Shown here: positions 32,241 through 44,124 of the stretch, piece after piece | Layout of the letters: the number at the start of each line of letters is the position of its first letter | How positions within the stretch are numbered: position 1 is the first letter of the stretch | Translations under genes and position numbers: made by a program | The notes under the pieces: model-generated | Seen by the model: only the letters and a program-made list of their open reading frames with translations | Told to the model about the DNA's origin: nothing | Database searches by the model: none | Source: Prunus persica | Lineage: Eukaryota; Streptophyta; Magnoliopsida; Rosales; Rosaceae | NCBI RefSeq assembly: GCF_000346465.2 | Contig: NC_034009.1 | Coordinates: forward strand, 19,239,606 to 19,303,605 | Direction of reading: 5' to 3' | Length of the DNA: 64,000 nt

Positions 32241-34061
32241 GGCTTACTTTAATTACTTTTGAAGCAGCAAAGCCCCTTTGGTGCTAAGACTGTGAACCAC
32301 CTAATTTGCAGACCTCTCTACCTCTATCTCATCTGAACTCAGAATTGGCCAGGATATAGAAAGCAATACTATTATATTACAAGTCTTTTTCATCCTAATT
32401 AATTAATTATTTAATTAATTTAATTATTATATGTGGCTTGTCTTCGACAAGTATATTTTAAAATCTGAGAGTACACATAATTTTTAAGTTGGGCCATATT
32501 TTTATTAGCAGCAATAGTGACAATGGGCAAGTACATGACATATGAAATTTGAACAAACTATATAGGGATGCCCATCTCAAGAATAGACAACCATATATAA
32601 TGCTTGGTATAAAAAGGTTAAACACCTGGCAAGTATCAGGTTCAAAATGGGGACTTAGTTCAAATGGCACAACTCTTTTTTGACTACGCATGGCGGCTGC
32701 AAATGACCAACGCAATAAAAATTGAAATTAAAAGCTCATAATGATTTTTTTCACAAAGCGTTATTCTAATTACTTTACTGTATGGGGAGGGACGGATTGA
32801 ATTAGGATGCAAAGGGGCAGTTGTGTTACTTTGGCCAACAGACTTAACTTATATCTGGACAAATGTCTATTCATTAGCTTGAGTGATAACGATATGAAAA
32901 CTATTTTGATAGGGTTACTATTCAATTAAGTCAGGTTAGACATACACTTCTCTGTCAATACCCGTGTCTTTGTTAAAAATGGAAATTAAAATATGATAAG
33001 GTAGATGTCATCATAAATATACAATAATAATCATTGACATGGAAGTTTTGGACAGGAATAAAACACTTGTTCCCCTAATTAAATATGTGTTCCCCTAATT
33101 AAATATGTGTGTAGAATCCTTATATTGCTCAGAAGCAACTGGATCAAGTTAAGGGAAAGACAACAAACATCACATTTTCTTCTACTCTATCAAACAAAGA
33201 GATGATGATAAAGGCTATGTCACATGAAATCAACAGTATTATAAATGCGGCTAAGTTTTATCAGATTTTGCCAAACTTTGATATCAGATTTTCTTTTTCT
33301 TTTTCTTCTTTTTTTGAGAATATATACCATCCCTTTTTAGTTTGGTGTAGCTTCTATGACGATTAATTTTATAATCTATATGCATATTCACATTATGATG
33401 CATTGCAATGAAAGTCTAAAATTGATCACAACAAGAACTCGTTAGAAAACTCAGGCATGTGCCTGCGATACTCAAGATCATACCGAAAGTCTAAGTTGAG
33501 TCCAAAATTGAAAACTAAAACATCTTCATACCATTCCAGGCTTCCAGCTGAACATATTGAGTTCGTTGTATCAAATTTCAAATTTATTGACTATATTGTG
33601 TTCGTTGTTTACTTAAGCACAATTAGATAATCAAATAGTTAATTTGCTTGATCTTGATTTTTTGTAAGGATGATCACCTCTAAGAAATGACTCGAAAGAC
33701 GAACAATTTCAATAATTGAACTGCAATGTTATTAATCAGAGGAATTTCTTTATCCCTCAACTTCTTTCTTTATTCTGATGTTCTTTGCTCATGGCATTTT
33801 GATGTCAATTCAATCCTTCTCTCGGCTAATAATTTCTTTATTCTTAGCATTCCTAATCCAATCTTGTACCTAACTGATTTAAAGTTGTGAATTTTCCTCC
33901 CAACATATAGATTAAGTAGTTGAACTCGAATTGGCAATGTATGTTTAAAAATGTTGGTAAGACATCACAATGTAGACATTTAAAATGAGACCTTCCAATT
34001 TATTGAGCAAGAGAAAAATAAGTACCGAAGAACCATTACGAACTTTTCTTATGTGTATAAC
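32241..34061. other. Upstream region of the GRAS gene
   Basis: No coding evidence. This holds the promoter of the minus-strand GRAS gene. A weak TATA candidate (minus-strand TCTATATCC, near 32352-32360) lies about 115 bp before the ATG. AT-rich AATTAATTAA runs occur at 32396-32430. A 21-bp word (TGTTCCCCTAATTAAATATGTG) is duplicated in tandem at 33068-33110. I see no repeated operator-like array. Confidence 0.5.
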
Positions 34062-34370
34062 TTTTTTTTTAAGGGATTTCATTCATTAACGAAACAATAT
34101 AGCATTGTAAAGAAGACAAAAAGATGTACAAGCTTGGGCCTACGTAAAAAAGAAACCTTTAGCATAAAAAAAACCGCCAAAGGAAAAAGAGCGCCTCCCA
34201 CTTGCCATCAAACACAAAAAACAGCCATTAGCTTCTAAATCTGCAGAAAGCAAAGAACTCAGCCATAATGGCCCTTGTTCTGTGCACTTGACCAACTTTG
34301 AGAGAACAATGGATTTACTTGTCGCATTTGCTCCCCTACTCAACAACGACTCTGCCAACCCAACTTTATA
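34062..34370 (-). mobile_element. Possible 5'-truncated non-LTR retroelement (poly-A end at 34062)
   Basis: On the minus strand a roughly 300-bp stretch ends in AATGAATGAAATCCCTT followed by a pure A tract (plus-strand T run at 34062-34070). A 72-codon minus-strand frame (LSKLVKCTEQGPLWLSSLLS) is open but unrecognised. A terminal A tract and GT-rich 3' end suggest an L1-type or SINE insertion. Target duplications were not clear, so this is tentative. Confidence 0.35.
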
Positions 34371-35974
34371 AATGGGAATGAATATAATGAAGGTGAAGAA
34401 GATGCTCTACGGGGTGTACTGTATGATTAGAGATAAATACAACCTTAAATGACCGTTTTGCCCTTCAGACGTCGGTCACACGATTGAAACACACATAAAG
34501 TAAATAAGCCACAGAAGCGTCTATCTAAATTTCTAAATGGATCGATATCTTTCAGAAAAGTATAAACCATTGTCTCTTTTCTAATTTGGTTACGTAAATA
34601 AGCCAACATTTTTTTTACAATTTCCATTAAATAAAATTCTTTTTTATTTATTTATATACAAACGATATTATATTTTAATCTATCTAAACTACGGAGAAGA
34701 AGATTTGAACTAGTGCACAGTAATGAGTACATCCGCTTTAATCAATTTGGCTAAGCCCAAGTCTGAAATTAAAATTCTATTATAATGGGAGAAAGTTTTG
34801 GAAGGTGAATAAACCAACATTAAGTGGTATCTAATGCAAGTTTATTCTCCTCCAATGATTGCACTAGAAGACGATGACACTCAGAAGCTCTCAGCCTCCT
34901 TATATATCCCTAATTATTTATGTATTTAATTTTCTTGGCTAAAGGCGTGTATAGTCTCTTAACTAAGAAAATCAAATAAATAAATAAATAAAGGTGCATG
35001 GTGTTAATTCTAAGGGAGATTCCATTCAAAAGGGCCCCTGGTTTTGCAGCTTTCCTTGTCTGCATGTGTCTTTCATGCATCATATATATGGTTTGATTTT
35101 CAAATGAGTTTAATTAGATGGAGAAACCATGAAAGTCATTGTCATGTACGGCCCACGATCTTTGATGTCCAACTTTTTTAAAATCATATGATTGTTTCCG
35201 GCCTGCAAATAATGAAAATTAATTGAGAATGTTACCATATATCAATGAAAATATAAATAGTATGTAAAGAATAATATCAGTTAGCTTTTAAAAAAAATTA
35301 ATAAAAAAAAATCTCGACGGCACAAGAGAAATTTATTGAAGAAACAAAAGAGTAACATCGAGACATTTGAAGATATGGCATTTAAATTATTTTTATCATG
35401 ATAAAGAAACTATTAATAAAAGGAAAAATCTCTTATATGGGGAAACGATAAGGTAATAATGATGCGAATATATAATTGTGTGTATATATATATATAATTG
35501 AATAAGGAAAATGATAAGATAATAATGAGTGCTGGGTATTTGAAAAAGAGAGTGCTTTGTAAAGTGATGAAGAAAAGTTTGGTGTCTCTCTTTATCCAGC
35601 ATGTGACAAGTCATCTGCAGATTTTCTGTGTGTCTTGGTGTCTATGGAGTGATCCGATAGAACATGAATCTTAGTTAGGTACAAAATTATCCCTATTAAC
35701 TCTAAGGATTAATGATTGTTGTTTTTCTCCCTAAAAAGTTTAAGTTTCAGAAACATACTAAGCAAATTAAGCAAAACAATTTCCTTTTCTGGTAGGAAAG
35801 ATGTTTAGCCGATTGATAATTCCGTGAAGAAAGTGGAAGCATATGATTAGTTCAGTAATGGATGCTGAAGTAGAAAACAAAACCCAACATGGCATGTTAC
35901 AGGGAGAAAGTGAAAAACAAAAGTAGACTGATCTAAGGCTGATTGTTTTAATTTCACTTTTTTTTTCCATTGGA
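34371..35974. other. Intergenic AT-rich DNA
   Basis: No gene or element could be supported. A TATATATATAT run occurs at 35480-35492. The short minus-strand ORFs at 34445-34627, 35396-35614 and 35767-35970 have no motif. Confidence 0.5.
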
Positions 35975-36350
35975 TTAACTACATTTTACTCCCTTTAGGT
36001 TTAGGTCATTATCGAAATGGGCCATGGGGTTTCAATTTCATCAATATGAAACCCAACGTTTTTAAATTTACGTAATCCGTCAACTTCACCGTTTGATTTT
36101 CTGTTAAATTGGTGACGTTGGCTGGTAGGATAGTCACTTTTATGTTGATATAAGTGTAAAAGAAAACAATAAAGAAATGGGAAATGGCGTATGTAATTTG
36201 ACAACAATTTAACAGAAAATCAAACGGTGAAGTTGATGGAGTGCGTAATTTGATAATATTTAAAAATGTTGGATTTCATATTGATAAAATTGAAACTTCA
36301 GGGCCCATTCCAATAATGACGCTAACCAGTATGAAATAAAATGTAGTTAA
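35975..36350. mobile_element. Foldback MITE-like element, 376 bp
   Basis: Left end TTAACTACATTTTACTCCC and right end AAAATGTAGTTAA are inverted. The arms stay alignable for most of the element: GGGTTTCAATTTCATCAATA pairs with TATTGATAAAATTGAAAC, and TTCACCGTTTGATTTTCTGT pairs with ACAGAAAATCAAACGGTGAA. The central loop is about 90 bp. A TTAA or TA target duplication may be included in the ends. No coding capacity. Confidence 0.8.
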
Positions 36351-37214
36351 TTCTTTTCTTTTCTTTTTTTCATACTACCAATATTGTGGAGGGGATCGAA
36401 CATAGCACATCCAATACAAGACCATAGTTAGGTTTTTTTAAATAAGTATTTGCCTTGCTTTTGATAATTGAAAAATCAAAGAAACAAATCTTTTGCTTAA
36501 TTTTTCATTTTTATTAAGTATTAAAGTTATTTATTTATTTATTTATTTTTATTACAAAGGAAGTATACACTAGTAAAAAAAAAACCTTGCACGCCCAAAC
36601 TTTGCGCGACGAAAAACTATTCGTCACTCAATGTCACTTTGCGCGTCGTCGCTTAAAGTCTTGCAAGACCAAAAACAATTCGTCTCGCAAAGTCACTTTG
36701 CGCGACAAACTTTTGCGCGACGACAATACTTCGTCGCTCAAAGTCTTGCGTGACCAAACTTTGCGTGACGAATAATAATTCGTCGCGCAAACTTACTTAG
36801 CGCCACAAACTTTGGCGCGACGACAATACTTCGTTGCTCAAAGTCTTGCACGACTAAACTTTGCGCGATGAAAAATAATTCGTCGCGTAAAGTGACTTTG
36901 CATGACGAAACAATAAACTTCATTGCACAAAGTCTTTAGCAACGAAGTGTGTTTCGTCACGCAAAGTCTTTACAAAAATAAATAAAATAAAATAAATATT
37001 TTTTAAAAATCTTTGCATGATGTAATCCAAACATTTCGTCGCCTAAATCAATTTATTTTTTTATTTTTTATTTTGTATGCATAGCACTTAAGAAATTAAA
37101 TGGTATATATATTTATTAAATAGCTTTAAATTTATTATTTTAGTTCATATCGGATTTTTGTTAGAAAAATATATTATTGTAGTTTAGATTGGGTTTTTGT
37201 TAGAAAATATATAT

Positions 37215-38828
37215 TTTAAATTGATGATCGAATTAGTTCGTTGTATTCATATAGGGTCAAGGAGTGTAGCTATAAAAAATCATCAAAATTGGAGTTAAAA
37301 TAACCGTTAAATCGTGATTTTTCATTTATAACCGTCAAAAGTTTTGTCCCATTACTTGATCTCTGAATGTTTATCTTTTTCGATTTTTGGCGTATATGAT
37401 CTCAAAGTATAAAGAAACAAGTTTGATGGTTGGATCGTTGAAACTAGTTTTGTTGAATGCGTATGCCATCAAAACAATGTATTCACTAACAATTAAGAGT
37501 ATATTTATACTTTCATTAAATATAACATAAGATTTTGTGGTATCCACTAGTGTAAATATTTTAAATTGAAGATCTAATTTAGTCATTGTATTCATATAGG
37601 GTCGAGGAGTGTAGTTGTAAAAAATCATCAAAATCGGAGTTAAAATAACTGTTAAATCATGATTTTTCATTTATAACCGTCAACAAGTTTTTTCCATTAC
37701 TTGATCTCTGAATGTTTATTTTTTCCGAATTTTGGCGTATATGATCTCGAAGTATAAACAAACAAGTTTGACGGTTGGATCGTTGAAACTAGTTTCGTAG
37801 AAGGCATATACCATCAAAACAATATAATGACTAATAATTAAGAGTTTATTTATACTTTCATTAAATATAACATAAGATTTTGTGGCATCCACTAGTGTAA
37901 ATATTTTAAATTGAAGATCAAATTCAGTCATTGTATTCATATAGGGTCAAGGATTGTAGCTGTAAAAAATCATCAAAATCGGAGTTAAAGTAACCGTTAA
38001 ATCATGATTTTTCATTTATAACCGTCGAAAATTTATGTCCCGTAACTTGATCTCCGAATGTTTATTTTTTTTCAATTTTTGGCATATATGATCTCGAAGT
38101 ATAAACAAACAAGTTTGATGGTTGGATCGTTGAAACTAGTTTCGTAGAATGCATATGCCATCAAAACAATATATTCACTAACAATTAAAAGTTTATTTAT
38201 ACTTTCGTTAAATATAACATAAGATTTTGTGGTATCCACTAGTGTAAATATTTTAAATTGAAGATCAAATTCAGTAATTGTATTCATATAGGGTCAAGGA
38301 GTGTAGCTGTAAAAAAATTATCAAAATCGGAGTTCAAATAACCGTTAAATCGTGATTTTTCATTTATAACCATCGAAAAGTTTAGTCCCGTTACTAGATC
38401 TCTGAATGTTTGTTTTTTGCGATTTTTGGGATATAGGATCTTGAAGTATAAACAAACAAGTTTGATGGTGCGATTGTTGATACTAGTTTCGTAGAATGCG
38501 TATGCTATCAAAACAATATATTCACTAACAATTAAGAGTTTATTTATACTTTTGTTAAATATAACATAAAATTTTGTGATATCTACTAGTGTAAATATTT
38601 TAAATCGAAGATCAAATTTAGTCATTGTATTCATATAGGGTCAAGGAGTAAAGCTGTAAAAAATCATCAAAATCGGAGTTAAAATAACCGTTAAATCGTG
38701 ATTTTTCATTTATAACCATCGAAAAGTTTTGTCCCATTACTAGATATCTGAATGTTTGTCGTTTGTGATTTTGTGGGGTATACGATTTTAAAGTATATAT
38801 AAACAAGTTTGACGGTTGGATTGTTGAA
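37215..38828 (-). repeat. 346-bp satellite, about 4.65 copies, inside CACTA-2
   Basis: TCATATAGGGTCAAGGAGTG (with variants) recurs at 37247, 37592, 37937, 38284 and 38631, a period of 345-347 bp. It is the reverse complement of the array at 25338-26600. Each unit contains an open stretch of about 70 codons, but 346 is not a multiple of three, so no long repeat protein is formed. Confidence 0.9.
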
Positions 38829-40080
38829 TGATGTGTGTATGTATTATATATTTAGTAAGTAGCTTTAAATTTATTTATTTTGTACGTATAACACTTAAGA
38901 AATTGAATAATATACATATTTATTAAGTAGCTTTAACCTTATTTATATTTTAAATTATAAAATAAAATATTTTTTATTTTTTATTATTCATAACAATTAT
39001 TTTTATAAATATTGTGCTACGAACCAATTTTTCGTCTCACACAAGTTTACGCGACAACAGTTCGTTGCGCAAAACTCTAAAAGGTTGGGTTGATACCAAA
39101 ATTGGGATGTGGGATTTTTTTTTTAAGACTTTGCGCGATCAATATTCGAATATTTTTTGTCGAGCAAAACTTTAAAAATTTGGGCGGGCACCAAAACTGG
39201 GACGTGGGAAATTTTTTTTAAGACTTTGGGCGACCAATATTCGAATCTTTTTCGTTGCGCAAAACTTTAAAATTTTGGGCGAGTACCAAAAATAGGACTT
39301 GGGAAATTTTTTGTTTTAAACATTTTTTTTAGACTTTGCGCGACCAATATTAGAATATTTTTCGTCGCGCAAAACTTTAAAAATTTGGGCTGGTACCAAA
39401 AATGGGACTTGAGAAAATTTTTATAAACAATTTTTGTTAGACTTTGCGCGACCAATATTTGAATATTTTTCGTCGCGCAAAACTTTAAAAATTTGGGTGG
39501 GTACCAAAAATGAGACGTGGGAAAATTTTTAAAAAAAAAATTTGGACTTTGCGCAACCAATATTTTTCATCACGCAAAGTGATACGTTTTTTAAAACTAA
39601 AATAACTCCTCCACCATTTTCTCAATGTCTTTCTCTACTCTTACCTCTCCTCTCTCTTTCCCTGTCCCCAAATACCACCCTTTCTCTCACACTCACTCCT
39701 CTCGCTTAATCTCTCATCTCTCTCTTCACTATCTCTTACTCTCACTCACTCTCTCATATCTCTTTTCACTATCTCTTACTCTCACTCACTCTCTCATCTC
39801 TCTCTCTCACTATCTTCTCTAATTCTCTCACACTCACTTCTCCCTATCATTCTCACTCACTCTCAATCTTTCCAAAAGGTATATTCTCTCCAAATTTTAA
39901 ATTTTTTTCATTAATATGTGTTTTTGGAGTTAGTTTTGAGTTTGTGTGGGGTTTGGGGTTGAGTATAGGTTGAGGATTGGAGTTTGGGTTGGATTTGTGG
40001 TATTACAATTTTAGGGGAGATTATGCCTTTTTTTGTTTTTTGTTTTTTTGGTTATTTGACCATATTTATCTTTTTTGTAG

Positions 40081-40161
40081 GGTACCGTCGAGACTTTGAC
40101 GGCTAAAGTTGACGATTAGGACACTATCGAAATATATCCTCCGCCACTACCACCACAATAG
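40081..40161 (+). pseudogene. Remnant of a terminal exon kept in CACTA-2
   Basis: After a pyrimidine tract and a TTTTTTGTAG acceptor the plus strand reads GTVETLTAKVDD, stop, DTIEIYPPPLPPQ, stop. It matches the remnant in CACTA-1 including the internal TAG, so that TAG predates the split of the two copies, or is the true end of the protein. Confidence 0.45.
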
Positions 40162-40825
40162 GCTTATATTAGGATTTTATTATTGTACTTTGTTAATTTA
40201 TGTGTACATTTTGAATATTATATATTTATTTATTTATTGAATAATTTGATCACTATTGTTCATATGTAATTTTATTTTGAATATGTCAATTTAAATTAAA
40301 GTAATTTAAAAAATTATACAATTAAATTAAATTTTAAAAGTCAAAATTTTAAAAAATTAATATTAAAACAAAAAGTCAAAAACCTTGCACAACAAAATAT
40401 TTCGTCGAGCAAACTATTAAATTAGTTTATTTTAATTAAAAAATTTTAAAACACAAAAAATATTTCGTTGCGCAACGTTATTATTCGCCGCGCAAAACTT
40501 TAAAATTTTGGGCGGGTACCAAAAATGGGACGCGAGATTTTTTTTGCCTTTGCGCGACCAATATTTTTCGTCGTGCAAAACTTTGCTTGACCAATATTTT
40601 TCGTCGCTCAAAGTAGATTTGCGCGACGTTAAGGTTCATTCCGCAAACCATGTCTTCATGAGTTTTGAGTGACAAAATTGTACTTTGCACAACAAACTTA
40701 TTTCGTCGTGCAAAGTATTTTTGTAGTAGTGGTAGTAAAGTTGAATCCTTATAATCCCTTGTCTTAAAAAATAGGGAAAAAAAAATTGTCTGTTTAGCAC
40801 TTTTTGAAAAACATAATTATTAATA

Positions 40826-41924
40826 GGGTTATGACCTAAATGGTCCCAACTATTGCTCCATTATCATTTTGGTCCATCAAATAAAATTTTCAATTCAAAC
40901 GTCCTTAAACTTTTTATTTTGTACCAACATGGTCCATCCGTGACAGATTCCGTCACTTCTGATCACGCGATAGCCACGTGACTGAGTTTTGAAGGGTATA
41001 TGAGACTTTTTGAGAAGCTCTATCGAAGGGTATGACTAAAATAGTCCCTCAACTATTGCTCCAGTATCATTTTGGTCCGCCAACTAAAATTTTCATTTGA
41101 ACCGTCCTTCCACTTTTTTTTTTTGGTATCAAGATGGTCCTACTGTCAAAGTCCGTCAATTCTATTGTTATTTCTTTTTGTATTTATCTTATTTTAAAAT
41201 TTTTAATTAATTTAAACAATAGAGAAAAAAATATTACTTTTTAAGTCCATGTCATTAAAAAAAAGCCATGTTGGTGGTAAGATTCAATTTTTTCAATTTT
41301 AAAATTAGGTACAAGTTCCTATAATAGTTTTTTTTAATTTTTAATTATTGTTTGCTCTTTTAAAAAATTTGTTATTTATATATATATATATGTGATTTTA
41401 ATTAATTTAAACAATAGAGAATTTTTTATTATTAATTGTTAGGTCAATCTCACAAAAAAAAAAAAGCCATGTGGCTAGTGAGATTCAATTTTTAAAATTT
41501 TCTAAGTTTTATAATAGTTTCCTTTAATTTTTAATTATATATTACTATTTTAATTCATAGAGACATTTTTACTCCTCAATTTAACAATAAAATTGACAGA
41601 CATTAACAGTAAAACCATCTTGATACAAAAAAAAAAAAAAAAAAAAGTTGAAGGACGGTTCAAATGAAAATTTTAGTTGGTGGACCAAAATGATACTGGA
41701 GCAATAGTTGGGGGACTATTGGGATCAATAACCCTTTTAGAGGATGATACTCACCTAAAAATACGGTTTTGTCCCTCGATTTCACGGAATAATATACAGA
41801 CTTTGACGGATGGACCATCTTGGTACAAAATAAAAAGTTTAAGGACGTTTGAATTGAAAATTTTAGTTGGTAGACCAAAATGATAATTGAGCAATAATTG
41901 GGGGACCATTTAGGTCATTAACCC
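40826..41924. mobile_element. Mutator-type foldback element, 1.1 kb, with a nested second arm pair
   Basis: Outer ends GGGTTATGACCTAAATGGTC and, inverted, GGGTTAATGACCTAAATGGT. A perfect 9-bp target duplication TTATTAATA lies at 40817-40825 and 41925-41933, the size expected for Mutator-like elements. The outer arms pair over about 120 bp. A second pair of related arms lies inside (about 41031-41165 and 41590-41740), also starting GGGT and containing CAACTATTGCTCC. No transposase. Confidence 0.85.
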
Positions 41925-42030
41925 TTATTAATATTTTTTTCATAACTAGCTTTTAATCTAATAGTACATGTTCTTAAGCATAATAAGTAGGGGGGAAGCC
42001 GTTTTATTATCCCAAGGACATGTCGCATAA

Positions 42031-42787
42031 TTCAACTACTTGGATTTTGAGCCTCTATATTTAGCATTCACACATTTATACACATCTAAAAGAATCTTAA
42101 CCATTCAATTAATCTAATTAATATTAATTATTCCACCTTAGAATAGTTGTATTATATTCAAACTCAAAATCTGCACTGTATCAAAGAACAAAGTGGCACT
42201 AAAACGGCAATAAATAATGAATATTTGTTTTGGTAAATGGTAATAATGATATTGATAATGCATGAGCTAAAAAAGGTTTTTTTTTTCAGAGAGCAGGAGT
42301 CAAAAAAGGCAAGCCTAAAAATTTATTGCGGTTCAATAATTTTCAATCTTTTAATAGCAAGCTTTGAGCTTTTCCTTGTATTTTTTTTCATGGTCCTGCA
42401 AGTCAAGGAGAGAAGCACGTGTCTTTCCCCCTTCTTGAGAATCTGAAAAATATTTTCATGGTTGTACAGTTTGTTGGTCGATATACAATTAGTCTAATTG
42501 TGGTTCAACCAAAAAAATACATGGTTCATAATATATATGGATGAAGGGATCAAATTTACAGTTTGGTAGTAATAAGAATGATATAATTATAAGAGTGAAT
42601 GGGAAATAAAGACTGTAGGGAAGAAGAGTAAGTGATTCGGTGTAACGAGTGAGTTTTTAATAACATATAACTACGCTGAGGTGTAATGCTTAATCTCCAT
42701 TAGATTAATAAAATAGTTAAGATTCTATTAAATGCATATAAATATGTAAATGCTAAATGTAGAGACTTGGTAAACCAACTACCCTAT
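42031..42787. mobile_element. Foldback element, about 0.76 kb
   Basis: TCTATATTTAGCATTCACAC and AGAATCTTAACCATTCAATT on the left pair with the right arm (AATAGTTAAGATTCT and ATGCTAAATGTAGAGACTTG in inverse order). Arms are about 130 bp and imperfect. Ends near CAACTAC on the left and GTAGTTG (as CAACTACCC) on the right are approximate and no target duplication was identified. Confidence 0.65.
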
Positions 42788-43650
42788 GCCTTATTTTTTC
42801 CAAGTGAAACAAACAAACATGCATGTTAAAAATACTGTTATAAAATATATTTTGTTGATTTGCTTGGGGTTGCTCTCTCACGTTGAGCGAGGAGAGTCAA
42901 TTTAAGGGTTAGGTTTTTCTTCCTCTAGCTGCAACGTCAGTCCACGCCACCTCTCATGTGCACCTTTGCCTGTGCCTGCCTTTTTCTCATTGGTGTGCTA
43001 AACGTTTGATTGAAGGCCTTTGCTCCCAGGGCCTTGGGTTCTTGATCTCTCCAAGTGGTTTTGGTTGTTGGTTCTCATGGGGAGTCGATGTTTGGTGAGG
43101 ATGAGGTCCGCATTCCTAGGGGCTTCCTCTAAGGGGGCATCTATGTTTCTACTTTAACTTAGCCATTTAGGTTTCTGTTTTGTGGCGTGATCTGTCATAA
43201 TTTTCGGTGGCTGGGACTATTGGTTATTAACTATGTATCTTTACGCTTTTTGACTCTGTGCAAAGGACTATGATGCTTTCTCTAGATCATAACAGACCTT
43301 CTTTGATAGTTCCTTGTGTAGTGATGGGATGTGCTTCAAGGGCTTTGTGGTTGGTGTTTGGTTGGATATTTTTTTATCTCCATAGTATTTTTGACCCTGT
43401 ACAAAGGACTATGATGCTTTCTCTAGATCATAGGAGGCTTTCTTTGACAGTATTAGCTGAGTGTTGGGATTTATTTTCAAGGTTTGTGGTGGGTTCTATG
43501 TTCTGTCTATTTCACATAAGCTGTTTGATTTATATGTTTAGTCATTAGCATGGATGGTACTCTTTCTTACAGTGGGTATTCTTTTCTCTAAGAAGGTTTT
43601 AACGTGGTTGCCTTTAATCAGCTAGTTTCTTCTCATGTATTGTTTCTTAA
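42788..43650. other. Non-coding DNA left of the copia element
   Basis: No gene. It contains a 141-bp tandem duplication (43251 onward). The text from 42860 to 43200 is GT-rich and of moderate GC, like a decayed retroelement leader, but carries no recognisable domain. Confidence 0.4.
43251..43530 (+). repeat. 141-bp tandem duplication
   Basis: TGACTCTGTGCAAAGGACTA (43251) and TGACCCTGTACAAAGGACTA (43392) begin two copies that remain similar for about 140 bp, both containing GATGCTTTCTCTAGATCATA. Confidence 0.85.
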
Positions 43651-43897
43651 TGTTATAAATCCATATGTTATGGGTTTATATGTTATGGATGCCCACAATA
43701 ATAGCCACTATTAACCTATCATAATACCCATCATTATATACTTGTAACCTACCAATTATGGGTGGTAAATGATTTAGGCCTCTCTACCCTTATAAATAGT
43801 GGGTCCAAATATGAATGGAATACAAGTTGATTTGAGCAAATTATACTGCCTCTTTCTTCCTCCTATTTCTCCTTATAAATTCCCTACTTTTACAACA
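43651..43897 (+). repeat. 5' LTR of the copia element
   Basis: Begins TGTTATAAATCC, ends TTTTACAACA. It contains a TATA box (CCTTATAAATAGTG, about 43788-43801), followed by the R/U5 leader. The TATA element is intact here but lost in the 3' LTR. Confidence 0.92.
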
Positions 43898-43913
43898 CGT
43901 TATCAGCACAAAA
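43898..43913 (+). promoter_or_regulatory. Primer binding site region of the copia element
   Basis: Immediately after the LTR: CGTTATCAGCACAAAA. It differs from the common plant copia site TGGTATCAGAGC; the TTATCAGCAC word is used by some copia families, but which tRNA segment primes cannot be settled from the sequence alone. Confidence 0.6.
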
Positions 43914-44124
43914 GCTCTTGGTAATGTTCTTCTCTATAGCTTACGTTCATCCATATATATTTTTTCTTTTATCTACAAAACTTGATAAGAGCTGATTTTT
44001 TTTTTTGAAATCATGTTTTTGACATGATTTAAATTGCCGAGAGTATCACCAAATTTAAAGTCTGTATGCTTATGGGTCCTCCAATGAATTATTAATTGAA
44101 AACTTGTCTGCATGCATGTTGTAG

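Larger units (their letters stand above)
36568..40731 (+). mobile_element. CACTA-2: non-autonomous CACTA element, 4.16 kb, inverted relative to CACTA-1
   Basis: Left end CACTAGTAAAAAAAAAAC; right end on the opposite strand CACTACTACAAAAATAC; flanks ATA and GTA (a target duplication with one change). Subterminal TTTGCGCGACGAA/TTCGTCGCGCAAAG repeats fill the first 450 and last 1,700 bases. Inside are the 346-bp satellite (37215-38828), a CT-rich block (39625-39880) and the terminal-exon remnant (40081-40161). Order and orientation are the reverse complement of CACTA-1. The 394-bp length difference is mostly one extra satellite unit. Confidence 0.9.

Noticed and set aside
37371..38634. Repeated minus-strand ORFs of about 70-116 codons in CACTA-2 (and plus-strand ORF 26229-26453 in CACTA-1), similar to each other
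   Set aside because: They come from the units of the 346-bp satellite. The period is not a multiple of three, several units have stops, and similarity follows the DNA, so it is not evidence of a conserved protein.
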